Source: CAYMND01 sp964465065
GTDB taxonomy: Bacteria > Acidobacteriota > Aminicenantia > UBA2199
NCBI GenBank assembly: GCA_964465065.1
Contig: CAYXHZ010000023.1
Span: 1 to 42,780, forward strand
Length of the DNA stretch: 42,780 bases
Reading direction: 5' to 3'
Part shown: piece by piece, positions 31,461-40,452 of the stretch
Layout of the letters: the number at the start of each line of letters is the position of its first letter
How positions within the stretch are numbered: the stretch's first letter is position 1
Notes under the pieces: generated by a model
The model's input: only the letters and a program-made list of their open reading frames with translations
The model's database searches: none
Told to the model about the DNA's origin: nothing
Position numbers and translations under genes: made by a program

Positions 31461-33494
31461 ATGTCAAAAAAAAAGGACAGCCTCGGGCTCGGGATTTACC
31501 GCGACACGGTGGAGAACGCCCGTCTGCCGATCATGTTTGCCGATCAGGCCATGGTCATCGTTCTGTGCAATCAGGCCTTCGCCAGTCTGGTCGGTTACTC
31601 CAGGGAGGAAATCCAGGGCAGAATGGCCTGGACCGAATTCATCCGGAATTCGGCCGATCTGGAACGCATGAAAGAGTATCACTGCCTGCGCCGGCAAAAT
31701 CCGACGCTGGCCCCCGCGTCCTACGAATGCCACCTGCTCAACCGCAGCGGCCAGTGTCGGGACATTTCGCTCAGCGTCACCATGCTGCCCGGAACCGGGC
31801 TGAGTGTAGCCATGCTGCAGGACATCACCGACAAGAAGCAGTCCGAAACCTGGTACCGGGCCATCTTCGAAAACACCGGCCTGCCGTCGATCATCATCGA
31901 CCCCGACACCACCATTATCAAGGCCAATACCGAGTGGGCGCTCCTGGCCGGTTACGCCATCGAGGAAATCGAGAACCGGATGAGCTGGACCGCCTTCATC
32001 CATCCCGACGACGTCCAGCGCATGATCGGCTATCACGAGACCCGTCGCGAGGATGCCGGCAATGCGCCGCGCAAATACGAGTTCCGTTTCGTCCGTCGCA
32101 ACGGTGAAGTCCGCCACATGATCAACAGCGTCACCATGATTCCCGGTTCGAAGTTCAGCATCGCGTCGTTGATGGACATCACGGAACTGCGCCATGCCGA
32201 CGAGAAGCGCAAGAAACTGGAGGACCAGCTGCAGCAGGTGCGCAAGCTCGAATCCATCGGCCATCTGGCCGGAGGTGTGGCCCACGATTTCAACAACATG
32301 CTGGCGGCGATTCTGGGTTACTCCCAGCTGATCCAGATGAAGCTGAAGATGATGCGCACGGTGATCACCAACAAGACGGTCGACCTGGAAGTCAAAAAAA
32401 GCACCATGCCGGAATCGGCCCGTTCCACTGTCGGCGATCTGACGGCTTGGCTGAAAGAACAGCTGACCCATTCGAGCAAGGTCGACGACATGGTCGAAGA
32501 CGTCATCAAGGCATCGCTTCGCGCCAAGGACATCACCAACCAGCTGCTGGCCTTCGCCCGTAAACAGACCCTGGAAGTCAAGGTCCTGTACCTGAACCAT
32601 ATCATCGAGGAATTTGTCAAGATTCTGCGTCGGACCATCCGCGAGAACATCGCCATCGAGTTGCACCTGAACCCGGAAAACAATCCCATCGAGGCCGATG
32701 CCGGGCAATTGCAGCAGATCATTCTCAACCTGGTCATCAATGCCCAGGACGCCATGCCGAACGGCGGCAAGATCCTGATCAGCACCGAAAACCGGCTGAT
32801 CGACAGCGAATTCGTCGCCCGGCATCAGGGGATAGTGCCCGGTCCGTTCCTGCAGCTCTCCATCAGCGATACCGGCATCGGCATGAGCGAAGAGGTCAAG
32901 AGTAAAATTTTCGAACCTTTTTTCACCACCAAAGATGTCGGCAAGGGCACCGGGCTGGGCCTGGCCACAGTGTACGGCATCGTCAAGCAGCACAACGGCA
33001 GCATATGGTTTTACAGCGAGGCCGGCCTGGGCACTACGTTTCATATTTATTTTCCGCAGGTGAACAAACAACCGGCCAGTGCCGCCGCTGCCGGCGAGCA
33101 CAAGCCGGTGTCGACGCCCAGCGAGACGGTTCTGGTCGTCGAAGACCAGGACGAGGTGCGCCGGATGACCTGCGGAATGCTGACTCAGCTCGGCTACCGG
33201 GTGCTGGAGGCCGAAAACGCCCGGCAGGCGTTGCGGGTCAGCGGCGAGTACAGGGCTTCCATCGAGTTGCTGGTCAGCGACGTGGTCATGCCGGGGATGA
33301 ACGGCCGGGAGCTTTACCGGGAGCTGCTCAAGACCCGACCGGAACTCAAGGCCTTGTTCGTTTCCGGCTACCCGCGCGAGATCGTCACCAGCCAGGGTAT
33401 ACTGGAGAACGGTCTGCATTTCATGGCCAAACCCCTGCTCATCGATGAACTGGGCAGGAAACTGCTGGATGTCCTGAGCGGCCAGCCGGGCTGA
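31461..33494 (+). CDS. Hybrid histidine kinase, intact (PAS-PAS-HisKA-HATPase-REC)
   Basis: 677 residues, no membrane segment. Two PAS domains (about 10-125 and 130-250), HisKA with H275 in GGVAHDFNNMLAAILGYS, HATPase_c with NLVINAQDAM, DTGIGMSEE and GKGTGLGLATVYGI, and a receiver domain with VVEDQDE and phospho-acceptor D607 in LLVSDVVMPGMNG. It is the intact paralogue of the interrupted kinase at 6142; at the equivalent position the sequence is YGIVKQHNG. Between the H-box and the next helix there are about 41 residues more than in the 6142 kinase, with charged helical sequence (AWLKEQLTHSS, SKVDDMVEDV), extending the dimer hairpin. No response-regulator gene is next to it, so output is through its own receiver or a separate protein. 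ATG 31461 has a weak ribosome site. Confidence 0.92.
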   Translation: MSKKKDSLGLGIYRDTVENARLPIMFADQAMVIVLCNQAFASLVGYSREEIQGRMAWTEFIRNSADLERMKEYHCLRRQNPTLAPASYECHLLNRSGQCRDISLSVTMLPGTGLSVAMLQDITDKKQSETWYRAIFENTGLPSIIIDPDTTIIKANTEWALLAGYAIEEIENRMSWTAFIHPDDVQRMIGYHETRREDAGNAPRKYEFRFVRRNGEVRHMINSVTMIPGSKFSIASLMDITELRHADEKRKKLEDQLQQVRKLESIGHLAGGVAHDFNNMLAAILGYSQLIQMKLKMMRTVITNKTVDLEVKKSTMPESARSTVGDLTAWLKEQLTHSSKVDDMVEDVIKASLRAKDITNQLLAFARKQTLEVKVLYLNHIIEEFVKILRRTIRENIAIELHLNPENNPIEADAGQLQQIILNLVINAQDAMPNGGKILISTENRLIDSEFVARHQGIVPGPFLQLSISDTGIGMSEEVKSKIFEPFFTTKDVGKGTGLGLATVYGIVKQHNGSIWFYSEAGLGTTFHIYFPQVNKQPASAAAAGEHKPVSTPSETVLVVEDQDEVRRMTCGMLTQLGYRVLEAENARQALRVSGEYRASIELLVSDVVMPGMNGRELYRELLKTRPELKALFVSGYPREIVTSQGILENGLHFMAKPLLIDELGRKLLDVLSGQPG

Positions 33495-33500
33495 TCGGAC

Positions 33501-34526
33501 TCAGCCTTCCAGGTCGGCGACGGTCAGCTCCCATTCCTGGGCGCTCTCGTTTTCCACCAGCTGATAGATTTTGCCGTTGCGGATCAGTGTCGGATAGGCC
33601 TGCAGATCGGTTTCGTAGCGGATGGGGATCATCTTGCGCTGCATGAATTTCCCGGTCAGGTCGTAGATGTAGAATTCGTTCTTTCCGTCCGTCCGCCGCC
33701 AGGTCATGACGTAGACCAGTCCCTGATCGGCAAAAAAGTCGCTGATCACCGGAAAAACGGACGGGAAGCGCAGCGGTACCAGCAGCGGGAAGGTGTTTTT
33801 GGTCTCCGGACTGGTCTTGAGGAACTTGATCATCTGCTGTTTGAATGTGTCGCTGACCTCGTCGGGCTTCTGATCGACACGGATACGGGCCAGCGGCACC
33901 ATCGCCTTGTCGAAGATGTCGATGCTGGCATCGTCGGGGCCGGGCAGCAGGATTTTGTCCTGATGGGTACAGAAGCTGAAGACCTTGGGCAGCATGTCGT
34001 AGCCTTTGCCCTGGCCCTGAAAAGGGTCTTTCTCGCGGTACAGCTCGCGAACGGCGTTCACCTCGTGATCGAAAATGACGATGGTGTTGTAGGTTTCGTT
34101 CTGATGAGTGGTTTGCGACCAGCCCAGGAAGCGGTCTCCGGCTGGAGAACGGTCCAGCAGGGCCAGGCGCAGGGCCAGACTGTGACCCCGGGCCTCGCGT
34201 AAAAAGCGGCCGCTCTTGTCGAAGTAGGAGACTTTGCGGATGCTGCCGACGATCAGCTCGTCGCTGCTGGCGTCCAGGGTGATCGGCACGTGGCCCAGCG
34301 TCAGGAATTCACCCGGACCCTGGCCTTTGGCGCCGAAGGTGGCGATGCGTTTGAAGTCGGCCAGGGCATGGATGTGGATGCGCGAATTTTCGATGATGTA
34401 CAGGTTGTGTTCGTCGACATCCAGGGCCACCGGCCGGCCCAGGTCGGTCAGGGGGATGGTGCGGTCGGCGCCGTACAGGGCGAAAACGGCCAGGACCAGG
34501 ATAATAAGGAACAGTTTGAATTTCAT
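33501..34526 (-). CDS. Exported 6-bladed beta-propeller protein
   Basis: 341 residues. Signal peptide (MKFKLFLIILVLAVFALYGAD). Repeated beta-strand units of the NHL or 6-bladed beta-propeller type, with the diagnostic TFGAKGQGPGEFLTLGHVPI and repeated Leu/Ile-Ser-Asp-Phe patterns (SYFDKSGRFLREARG, IYDLTGKFMQRKM). Secreted. Such proteins are frequent in a few phyla, with unknown function; a ligand-binding role is inferred. The ATG (34526) has GACGGAG upstream. Its gene stops 6 bases from the convergent kinase gene. It resembles but is not highly similar to the next gene. Confidence 0.88.
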   Translation of the reverse strand: MKFKLFLIILVLAVFALYGADRTIPLTDLGRPVALDVDEHNLYIIENSRIHIHALADFKRIATFGAKGQGPGEFLTLGHVPITLDASSDELIVGSIRKVSYFDKSGRFLREARGHSLALRLALLDRSPAGDRFLGWSQTTHQNETYNTIVIFDHEVNAVRELYREKDPFQGQGKGYDMLPKVFSFCTHQDKILLPGPDDASIDIFDKAMVPLARIRVDQKPDEVSDTFKQQMIKFLKTSPETKNTFPLLVPLRFPSVFPVISDFFADQGLVYVMTWRRTDGKNEFYIYDLTGKFMQRKMIPIRYETDLQAYPTLIRNGKIYQLVENESAQEWELTVADLEG

Positions 34527-34554
34527 CGCTGTTCTCCGTCGCTATTGTATGCTG

Positions 34555-34582
34555 ATTATACATCCCATGTACGAAAAGTCGA
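34555..34582 (-). promoter_or_regulatory. Promoter of the first propeller gene
   Basis: On the minus strand: -35 TCGACT (34582-34577), 16-base spacer, perfect -10 TATAAT (34560-34555), 29 bases before the start codon. Confidence 0.5.
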
Positions 34583-34705
34583 TGCAAAAAGATCAATGAA
34601 ACGTTTGGGAAATCGGTCCTTTTCTCTACAGCACCGGTTTTCCGATGGGCCAAATGACTAATGCAAGGGCCAGAGACCTTTCCCCGTAACCCCTTTCCGC
34701 AAGCC

Positions 34706-35827
34706 TCACTCTTTCGGCCAGTCGATCTGATAATAATTCAGGTAGGGCGTTCCTTCTTCGTCCTGGCTGGCCAGAAACAGACGGTTCTCGCTGAATTCGT
34801 AGTTTTCGATGGTATGACCGGCGGGTGCCGTGAAATCCGCCTGGTAGAGTAACCTGCCCAAAGGCGAGAAGATGTCGATCGTCGCCCCGTCCTGACGGTC
34901 GGGGTCGGAGACGAACACCAAGATCATGCCGTTTCCGAGGATACGGATATCGGAGAAGAACGAAGCGGTAGGCGGTAAACCGTCGATGATACGCTCGACC
35001 ATGTCGACCGGGGCGTTGCCGCCGATACGTTTTTTCAGATCTTCCTTGAAGCGCCGGCTGACCGGAACCGCCTTGCGGTCGGGGACGGAAAAGGTACAGA
35101 CCGGCCATCCGGTCAGGTCGATCACCGAGATTTCGTAGCGGTCGCTCATGCCGAAGGCGATATGCTCCCGGTTGCTGCCGGCCAGCATCAGCGGGGTGAT
35201 GTTGCCGACGATGACGGCCACGGTGACCGTACGCTGGGCATTGCGATCGCTGGCGGTGGCCTTGGCAAACGGTTTGAAGCTGGTCAGGCTCTTGCGCTGA
35301 TTGCTGCTGCAGTCGAACAGTTCGAGAGGAATGGCCTTGTCGGGCTGATCCGATGAACCCGGAGCCGAAAGCAAGCGGTCGCTGTCGATGAAGGCCACCG
35401 GGTCCAGGTCGGACGGGATATTGGTCTGGCCGATGAATTTCCCCTGCCGGTCGAAGCGTTGCAGGCGGCCCCTTTCGGCAAAGACGATCTGCCGGCCTGC
35501 GGCGAAGATCTGCTGGCCCTGGTTGAGGGTCTTGAATTCCCCGGGACCTTCGCCGCGTTTTCCGCAAGCGCCGATGTACTTGCCGGCCTGATCGTAGAGG
35601 TGGATGCGGTATTCCTTGTTGTCCAGCACTGCCAGCCGGCCGTCGCTGCCGATCAGCACGTTCTGGACGGAACTCAGAGACTGGGCGCCGGCGCTGTCGG
35701 TCTGCCAGAGCAGTTTCTGACCCAGCTGCCAGTTGCCTTTGGCCGCTTTATCGTCATTGACGGTCTGTGCGCAGAGCAGTGCGGAGACAAACCATAAAAG
35801 CGCGATCAGTAGACTTATTTTCTTCAT
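34706..35827 (-). CDS. Second exported 6-bladed beta-propeller protein
   Basis: 373 residues from ATG 35827 (MKKISLLIAL), preceded by GGGAGG ten bases upstream. Signal peptide of about 20 residues ending in LLCAQT. Propeller units with KYIGACGKRGEGPGEFKTL, RLQRFDRQGKFIGQTNIPS, and RYEISVIDLTGWPVCTFS. Like the gene at 33501 it carries the G-x-GPGEF motif of these proteins. The two are separated by 179 bases and each has its own promoter candidate, so they may be regulated separately. Both are likely periplasmic or surface proteins of unknown function. Confidence 0.88.
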   Translation of the reverse strand: MKKISLLIALLWFVSALLCAQTVNDDKAAKGNWQLGQKLLWQTDSAGAQSLSSVQNVLIGSDGRLAVLDNKEYRIHLYDQAGKYIGACGKRGEGPGEFKTLNQGQQIFAAGRQIVFAERGRLQRFDRQGKFIGQTNIPSDLDPVAFIDSDRLLSAPGSSDQPDKAIPLELFDCSSNQRKSLTSFKPFAKATASDRNAQRTVTVAVIVGNITPLMLAGSNREHIAFGMSDRYEISVIDLTGWPVCTFSVPDRKAVPVSRRFKEDLKKRIGGNAPVDMVERIIDGLPPTASFFSDIRILGNGMILVFVSDPDRQDGATIDIFSPLGRLLYQADFTAPAGHTIENYEFSENRLFLASQDEEGTPYLNYYQIDWPKE

Positions 35828-35894
35828 GTTTATGTAACCTCCCGGCATTCGCTTGACGCATGCGATACACAGGTAAGACGCATCTTGGGACATA

Positions 35895-36044
35895 ATGTTT
35901 TCAGTACACTGGATTATGATATCTGTTTTCGTCGAAAGCAACAATGTCTCAGCGAGAAGCAACTATAGCTATGATCTGGCCGCCGTCCGGGACAAACCCG
36001 ATACTCTGCGTCTGATCAAGGCCTCCTGGGACATCGAGCCGTGA
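35895..36044 (+). pseudogene. Possible gene remnant, + strand
   Basis: A 49-codon frame ending in TGA 36042-36044. The last about 27 codons (YDLAAVRDKPDTLRLIKA then SWDIEP) are strongly codon-biased like real genes here, while the first half is AT-rich and not coding-like. It looks like the surviving C-terminal end of a gene whose body was lost, squeezed between the propeller promoter and the SGNH gene. Family not recognised. It could also be chance. Confidence 0.25.
35913..35941 (-). promoter_or_regulatory. Candidate promoter of the second propeller gene
   Basis: On the minus strand: TTGCTT (35941-35936), 17-base spacer, CATAAT (35918-35913). It leaves a leader of about 80 bases before the start codon. 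Confidence 0.35.
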
Positions 36045-36050
36045 TGGCGG

Positions 36051-38735
36051 TCACGGGGCGGCCGGCCCGGCCAGCCGGGCGACGAGTTCGTCGGCCAGCT
36101 CGGCGGGCAGGGCGCTGTCCTGGCGGTTGCTCAGGACGACCAGACCGATCCCCAGTTCGGGGTACCAGGACATTTCACAGCTGAAGCCGAAGCCGCTGCC
36201 GCTGAGACAAAAGCCATCGTGACCGTGGCGGCGGATGCGGGACAGGCCCTTGAGGTTCGGGGGACCGGCCTGGTCCGGATCCGTCGACTCCGCCGTCAGG
36301 CGCATCAGCTCGTCGTCGGAGCCTTGGCGCAGCTGATGGCTGAGAAAGCGGCAGACATCGGTGGCGCTGGCGTACAGTCCTCCGGCCGGGATCATGGCGA
36401 AGCTGAACGGCGCCGGGCTCTTGCCGTCCAGGTAACCCGTGGCCCGGTTGGGATTTTTGTCGGTCCTGCCCCAGGAGAAAGAGCTGTTGTCCATGCCCAG
36501 GGGTTCGAGCAGCCGGTGCTGCATCCAGCTGCAGAAGTCGGTCCGGCTGACGGTCTGCAGGATGTAACCGGCCAGATCGAAACCCAGCTCGGAGTACTGG
36601 ATTGTCTCGCCGACCGGGCCGAGCAGACTGGTGTCCGAGATGCTGGCGATGTGTTCGGCGAAGGAGTTGTAGGCCGGTTCCCGGTGGTTGCCGTGCGGGG
36701 CCTCGTCGACCAGGCCGGAGCGGTGAGTCAGCAGGTGGCGCAGGCTGATTCGCTGCTGCGGACTTTCTTCGAAGCGGCTGTGCACGGTGAATTCGGGCAG
36801 GTAGCGGTTTATCGGGGCATCCAGTTCGAGCAGTCCCTGCCTGACGGCCAGGAGTATGGCGGCGGCGGTGAAGCTCTGGCTGGCCGCCTGCAGGCCGAAG
36901 ACCGTGTCGGTATCGACGGCCTGACGCCCGGTCAGGTCCCGGAGTCCGAAGCCCTGGCCCCAGATCGGGCCGGCGCGATCGCAGACGACGATGGACAGGC
37001 CGGGAACACCTGCTTTTTTCAGTCGTTGCGGAATGGTTTTAGCCCAGGTCTGGATAAGCTTTTGCGACTGGCTGTGATCGGGCGTCACCCGTCTGGCGGC
37101 CAGACGCAGCTGGCCGTTGATGGTCATTTTCAGTTCGTTGTACGCTCCGCGGGTCAGGTCGGAAAAGAGGATCTCGATTTCCATCAGCGGATGGCGGATG
37201 AAAAAACGCTCCGCCGTCTCGGGGTAGATATCCTGGTTCTGGCCGCGATCGACGATGTAGAAGGTGTTTCCCCGCCAATCGATGTTCACGCGATCGCCGG
37301 GGGCGATTTCAAAGCAGCCGACATAACGGCCTTCGCTGAACGGCGGCAGGGTGATGGTCTTTTTTTCGGGGAAAACCGTCTCTTCCCGCTGCTGTTTCTG
37401 ACCGGCCTCGATTTGCGCTTCGATGCGGGCCCGAGGCTCGGTGAATTTCCGGGTCAGGGGGATGAGCGGGGCCTCGGCCGGGGCCAGATTCTTGACCGTC
37501 TGCTTGGCCCTGACGGCTTCGTCCAGAGGGGAAAAGACCTCCAGGCTGCCGCGCCAGAGTTTCCCCCGGCTGAGCAGAGCGGCTTCGTCGTCGTTGAGGG
37601 CGGCCCGGTAGATGAGCAGGTTGCGCAGCGATACGCCGCGGGCACCGCGCGGTCCCAGGATGAACTGGCGGGGGATCCGGCTGCCGGTCAGTTGCCCCAG
37701 AGGGCTGCCGTCCAGATAGAGGGTGGTCAGGCCGGGCAGATGCCGGTGCGACACCGTGACCGTATGCCATGCGCCGTCGGTGATTTTGATTGTCGACTGC
37801 AGCTGTTGTGACGCTGTCGAACAGACCAGCAGGCCTTGCTCGCAGTTCAGTCGCAAGCTCTCGGGGCCCCAGTCGATTTCCGCCAGCGGACCGTCGATGG
37901 TCGCCTTGACGGAAAAGGCCATGGAAAACGGGTGCATGACCTGGCTGGGGATATAGCTGAGCAGGTGCTGTTTGAAGGCTTTGGCGGGCAGGACGACGCC
38001 ACGTTCCGGCAGATCGTCGGCCGGGACAGCCGGCAGCGTGTCGCCGAGGAACAAGCCGGGGGGGATGGCGTAAAACAGCTCTTCATGACCTCGGTTCAGG
38101 GGGTGGCTGTGATCGAAGAGCAGTTCCTCGGGGAAGTGACCGTGGCCGTCTTCGAGGGCGCCGAGCAGGTTGATCAGGGGCAGGCCGAGGCTGTTGAGCC
38201 AGAGGTTGGTTTCCTTGACGCGCCGGTACTGCTCCGCCGTGTAGAGATTGCTGGCGTAACAGCTGCCCAGGATTGTCTGTATCCCGGCCGTTTTGAGCCG
38301 GGAGACGATTTCCAGCATGCCTTTTTTATAGTTTTCCACCGCCAGATCGGCGTTCTCGCTCAGGCCCTCGTTGCCCAGGGACAGAGCCACCAGCGCGCAA
38401 TCCGGGTGCTGGGCGATCAGGTCGGTTTCCAGGCGTTTGAGCACATCGGCCGTCGTGTCGCCGGGCTGGGCGCTGACGATGACTGTCCAGCCTTGGGCGG
38501 TAAGGTGGCGATTCAGACGCTGGGCGAAGCCGTTTTGAAAGTCGTGGCGCTCTTCGAGACTGGTCACCCAACCGGCTGCCAGAGAGGAACCGATGACCAC
38601 CAGTTTACGGGTTTTGACGGCGGGCGGTTTCTGTTCCTGGCCAGGCATAGCGAGGGCCAGGGCAACCAGTAGGGTGAAGGCGTATGCAAGGCAGTGTGAA
38701 GCGGCCGGCTTGGCAAAAGGTATCCTGATGGACAT
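36051..38735 (-). CDS. SGNH hydrolase, LamG-like, and inactive-looking beta-lactamase domain fusion
   Basis: 894 residues, exported (signal about residues 10-30, MPGQEQ after it). Domain 1 (about 42-230) is a GDSL/SGNH hydrolase: block I IGSSLAAGW with S51, G92 in AQPGDT, N122 in SLGNEG, and D208/H211 in DHSH. A LamG/concanavalin-like middle domain (about 265-395; WHTVTVSHRHLPGLTTLYLDG) follows. Domain 3 (about 555-890) has the serine beta-lactamase/class C fold, but the SxxK motif reads A617-A-S-Q620 where S and K are expected, and YxN reads Y714-S-E716. It is therefore probably catalytically dead in the beta-lactamase half. The start is ATG 38735, seven bases after AGGAG. A good promoter precedes it at 38780. 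Confidence 0.9.
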   Translation of the reverse strand: MSIRIPFAKPAASHCLAYAFTLLVALALAMPGQEQKPPAVKTRKLVVIGSSLAAGWVTSLEERHDFQNGFAQRLNRHLTAQGWTVIVSAQPGDTTADVLKRLETDLIAQHPDCALVALSLGNEGLSENADLAVENYKKGMLEIVSRLKTAGIQTILGSCYASNLYTAEQYRRVKETNLWLNSLGLPLINLLGALEDGHGHFPEELLFDHSHPLNRGHEELFYAIPPGLFLGDTLPAVPADDLPERGVVLPAKAFKQHLLSYIPSQVMHPFSMAFSVKATIDGPLAEIDWGPESLRLNCEQGLLVCSTASQQLQSTIKITDGAWHTVTVSHRHLPGLTTLYLDGSPLGQLTGSRIPRQFILGPRGARGVSLRNLLIYRAALNDDEAALLSRGKLWRGSLEVFSPLDEAVRAKQTVKNLAPAEAPLIPLTRKFTEPRARIEAQIEAGQKQQREETVFPEKKTITLPPFSEGRYVGCFEIAPGDRVNIDWRGNTFYIVDRGQNQDIYPETAERFFIRHPLMEIEILFSDLTRGAYNELKMTINGQLRLAARRVTPDHSQSQKLIQTWAKTIPQRLKKAGVPGLSIVVCDRAGPIWGQGFGLRDLTGRQAVDTDTVFGLQAASQSFTAAAILLAVRQGLLELDAPINRYLPEFTVHSRFEESPQQRISLRHLLTHRSGLVDEAPHGNHREPAYNSFAEHIASISDTSLLGPVGETIQYSELGFDLAGYILQTVSRTDFCSWMQHRLLEPLGMDNSSFSWGRTDKNPNRATGYLDGKSPAPFSFAMIPAGGLYASATDVCRFLSHQLRQGSDDELMRLTAESTDPDQAGPPNLKGLSRIRRHGHDGFCLSGSGFGFSCEMSWYPELGIGLVVLSNRQDSALPAELADELVARLAGPAAP

Positions 38736-38779
38736 CAAGCATCTCCTCAGTTGAAATTATGATGATATCGATGATGTGT

Positions 38780-38808
38780 ATAATGCCTGTCTGCCAAGCG
38801 TCTGTCAA
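38780..38808 (-). promoter_or_regulatory. Promoter of the SGNH/beta-lactamase fusion gene
   Basis: On the minus strand: perfect -35 TTGACA (38808-38803), 17-base spacer, -10 CATTAT (38785-38780), 45 bases before the start codon. Its spacing and -35 are the best in the window. Confidence 0.55.
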
Positions 38809-38852
38809 TCCGATGGCTGTCGCGAAGGTATGCCGGCCGGGATCGTTTTTCA

Positions 38853-40337
38853 TCAGGTGCCTGGGGAAGTGGTTTGTCCGGTCAAGCCGGCGGCTTTGTA
38901 CAGGTCCGGGATGCCGTAACCGCGGATGAACAGGGGGTCGGCGCATTTGTGCCGGCGATAGTGGCAGCTGTTTTCAAACAAGGCCCGGCGAATCTCCCGG
39001 ACTGTCCAGTCGGGATGGATCTGCAGCAGGCAGGCCACGGCCCCGGCCATGATCGGTGTGGCTACCGATGTACCGTAAATTTTGCTGTACTGGTTCTGTC
39101 TCTGCAGGGAAATCGTGATCGGGTCGCACCCGAGCGCCAGGACTTCCGGTTTGCTGGAACCGCCGACCAGTTTGCCGTCGGAACTGAATCCGGTGATTAG
39201 CCCCTTGAAATCGACGGCGCCGACCGTGATGGCCAGCGGGCTGTCACCGGGTGAACTCAGATGGGAAACCGCCGGGTCCAGATCGTTGCCGGCATTGCCG
39301 GCGGCGGCCAGGCAAATGACGCCGTTGTCGATGGCGATGTTCATGGCCCGGGTCATGATCGCGCTGCGACCGTCGATCTGCTCCTGCCCGTATCCCCCGT
39401 AGAGAACCAGCGAGGAAGTGGCGATATCGGCCCCCATGCGTTCCGCCCGTTCGAGAGCGGCGGCAAACCAGTACTCTTCCAGGTAATACTCGTGGTCGCC
39501 GTCTTCGGCATGGTACAGCAGGTAATCGGCGTCCGGAGCGCTGCCCATCAATTCTTGCGGAGCGAAGGCGGCGATCAGGCCCAGAACGAAACTGCCATGA
39601 TCGAAATTGCAGTGATCGATACCCGGAGCGGGACGGATCGAGGGGTCGTTGTCGACGAAGTCCCATTGATCGGCGATTCTGATTTTCCTTTGCGGATGGT
39701 TGAACGCCTTGTGCGACAGGTCGAAGCCGCAGTCGATGACGGCCAGGAGCACACCCCGGCCGGTATAACCGCAGCGGTGCAACCGGTCCAGACCGATCTG
39801 AGCGAGTTGTCTGGCGGCATAGCCGTTGATGCCGGGCTTGTCGATGAGCGGGACCGGGATATCGATACCCTGACTCTGACTGGCGCATTGTGGGCGGAAT
39901 TGATGATAACAGCTGATTCCGGCGATATGGGGGGAAGTTTTCAGCTTCAACAGAGTGCGCCTGTCAGCCCGGACTGTGACTCCGTTCAGCCAGCGGCTGC
40001 AAACGAGCACCTGGGCCCCGCCGTCCCGGACCGCGCGCAGACTGAGTTCGGAAAGGGGATAGTCGCGCTCGTCGAACAGACCCGGCGCACTGCGTTTGTT
40101 TTTTCGTCTGGCCAGTGCCCGGGGGCTGAGTTCTCTTTCCAGCCTGAGCCTGAGCTCCGGCAGAGCGGATTCGTCGGGTTGCTTCTTGTCGGGGAAGGCG
40201 ACGAAGGCATCGTATAGCTGTCCATCCCGCAGATCCGATTCGGCCAGACGGATCAGAGGCTTGGGTTGGGTGAATGCGGGCATGGATATCAAGGCCAGGA
40301 GCAGCAACGCACGACACTGTCTCATCAGGGTCATCAT
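38853..40337 (-). CDS. Exported subtilisin-like serine protease (S8)
   Basis: 494 residues from ATG 40337; an upstream in-frame ATG at 40367 would place ten extra hydrophilic residues before the signal, so the later start fits the signal peptide (RQCRALLLLALISMPAF) better. Neither has a good ribosome site. An N-terminal inhibitor-like propeptide follows (about residues 30-180). Catalytic triad, numbered from 40367: D212 in VIDCGFDLSHKAF, H257 in NFDHGSFVLGL, S434 in YGTSVATPIMAG, and oxyanion N358 in AAGNAG. All intact. Function: secreted protein degradation. Ends 45 bases before the promoter of the SGNH gene. Confidence 0.92.
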   Translation of the reverse strand: MMTLMRQCRALLLLALISMPAFTQPKPLIRLAESDLRDGQLYDAFVAFPDKKQPDESALPELRLRLERELSPRALARRKNKRSAPGLFDERDYPLSELSLRAVRDGGAQVLVCSRWLNGVTVRADRRTLLKLKTSPHIAGISCYHQFRPQCASQSQGIDIPVPLIDKPGINGYAARQLAQIGLDRLHRCGYTGRGVLLAVIDCGFDLSHKAFNHPQRKIRIADQWDFVDNDPSIRPAPGIDHCNFDHGSFVLGLIAAFAPQELMGSAPDADYLLYHAEDGDHEYYLEEYWFAAALERAERMGADIATSSLVLYGGYGQEQIDGRSAIMTRAMNIAIDNGVICLAAAGNAGNDLDPAVSHLSSPGDSPLAITVGAVDFKGLITGFSSDGKLVGGSSKPEVLALGCDPITISLQRQNQYSKIYGTSVATPIMAGAVACLLQIHPDWTVREIRRALFENSCHYRRHKCADPLFIRGYGIPDLYKAAGLTGQTTSPGT

Positions 40338-40452
40338 GGTTTCACTATGTCCGCTGGCGATCTCCATTGCAAGGCCGGATCGGGGGTTATGGTCCGAAAA
40401 CCGGCATTTTCGGGATAAAAGACCGGCTGCGGAGAATCCGTTGTCCTGGATG

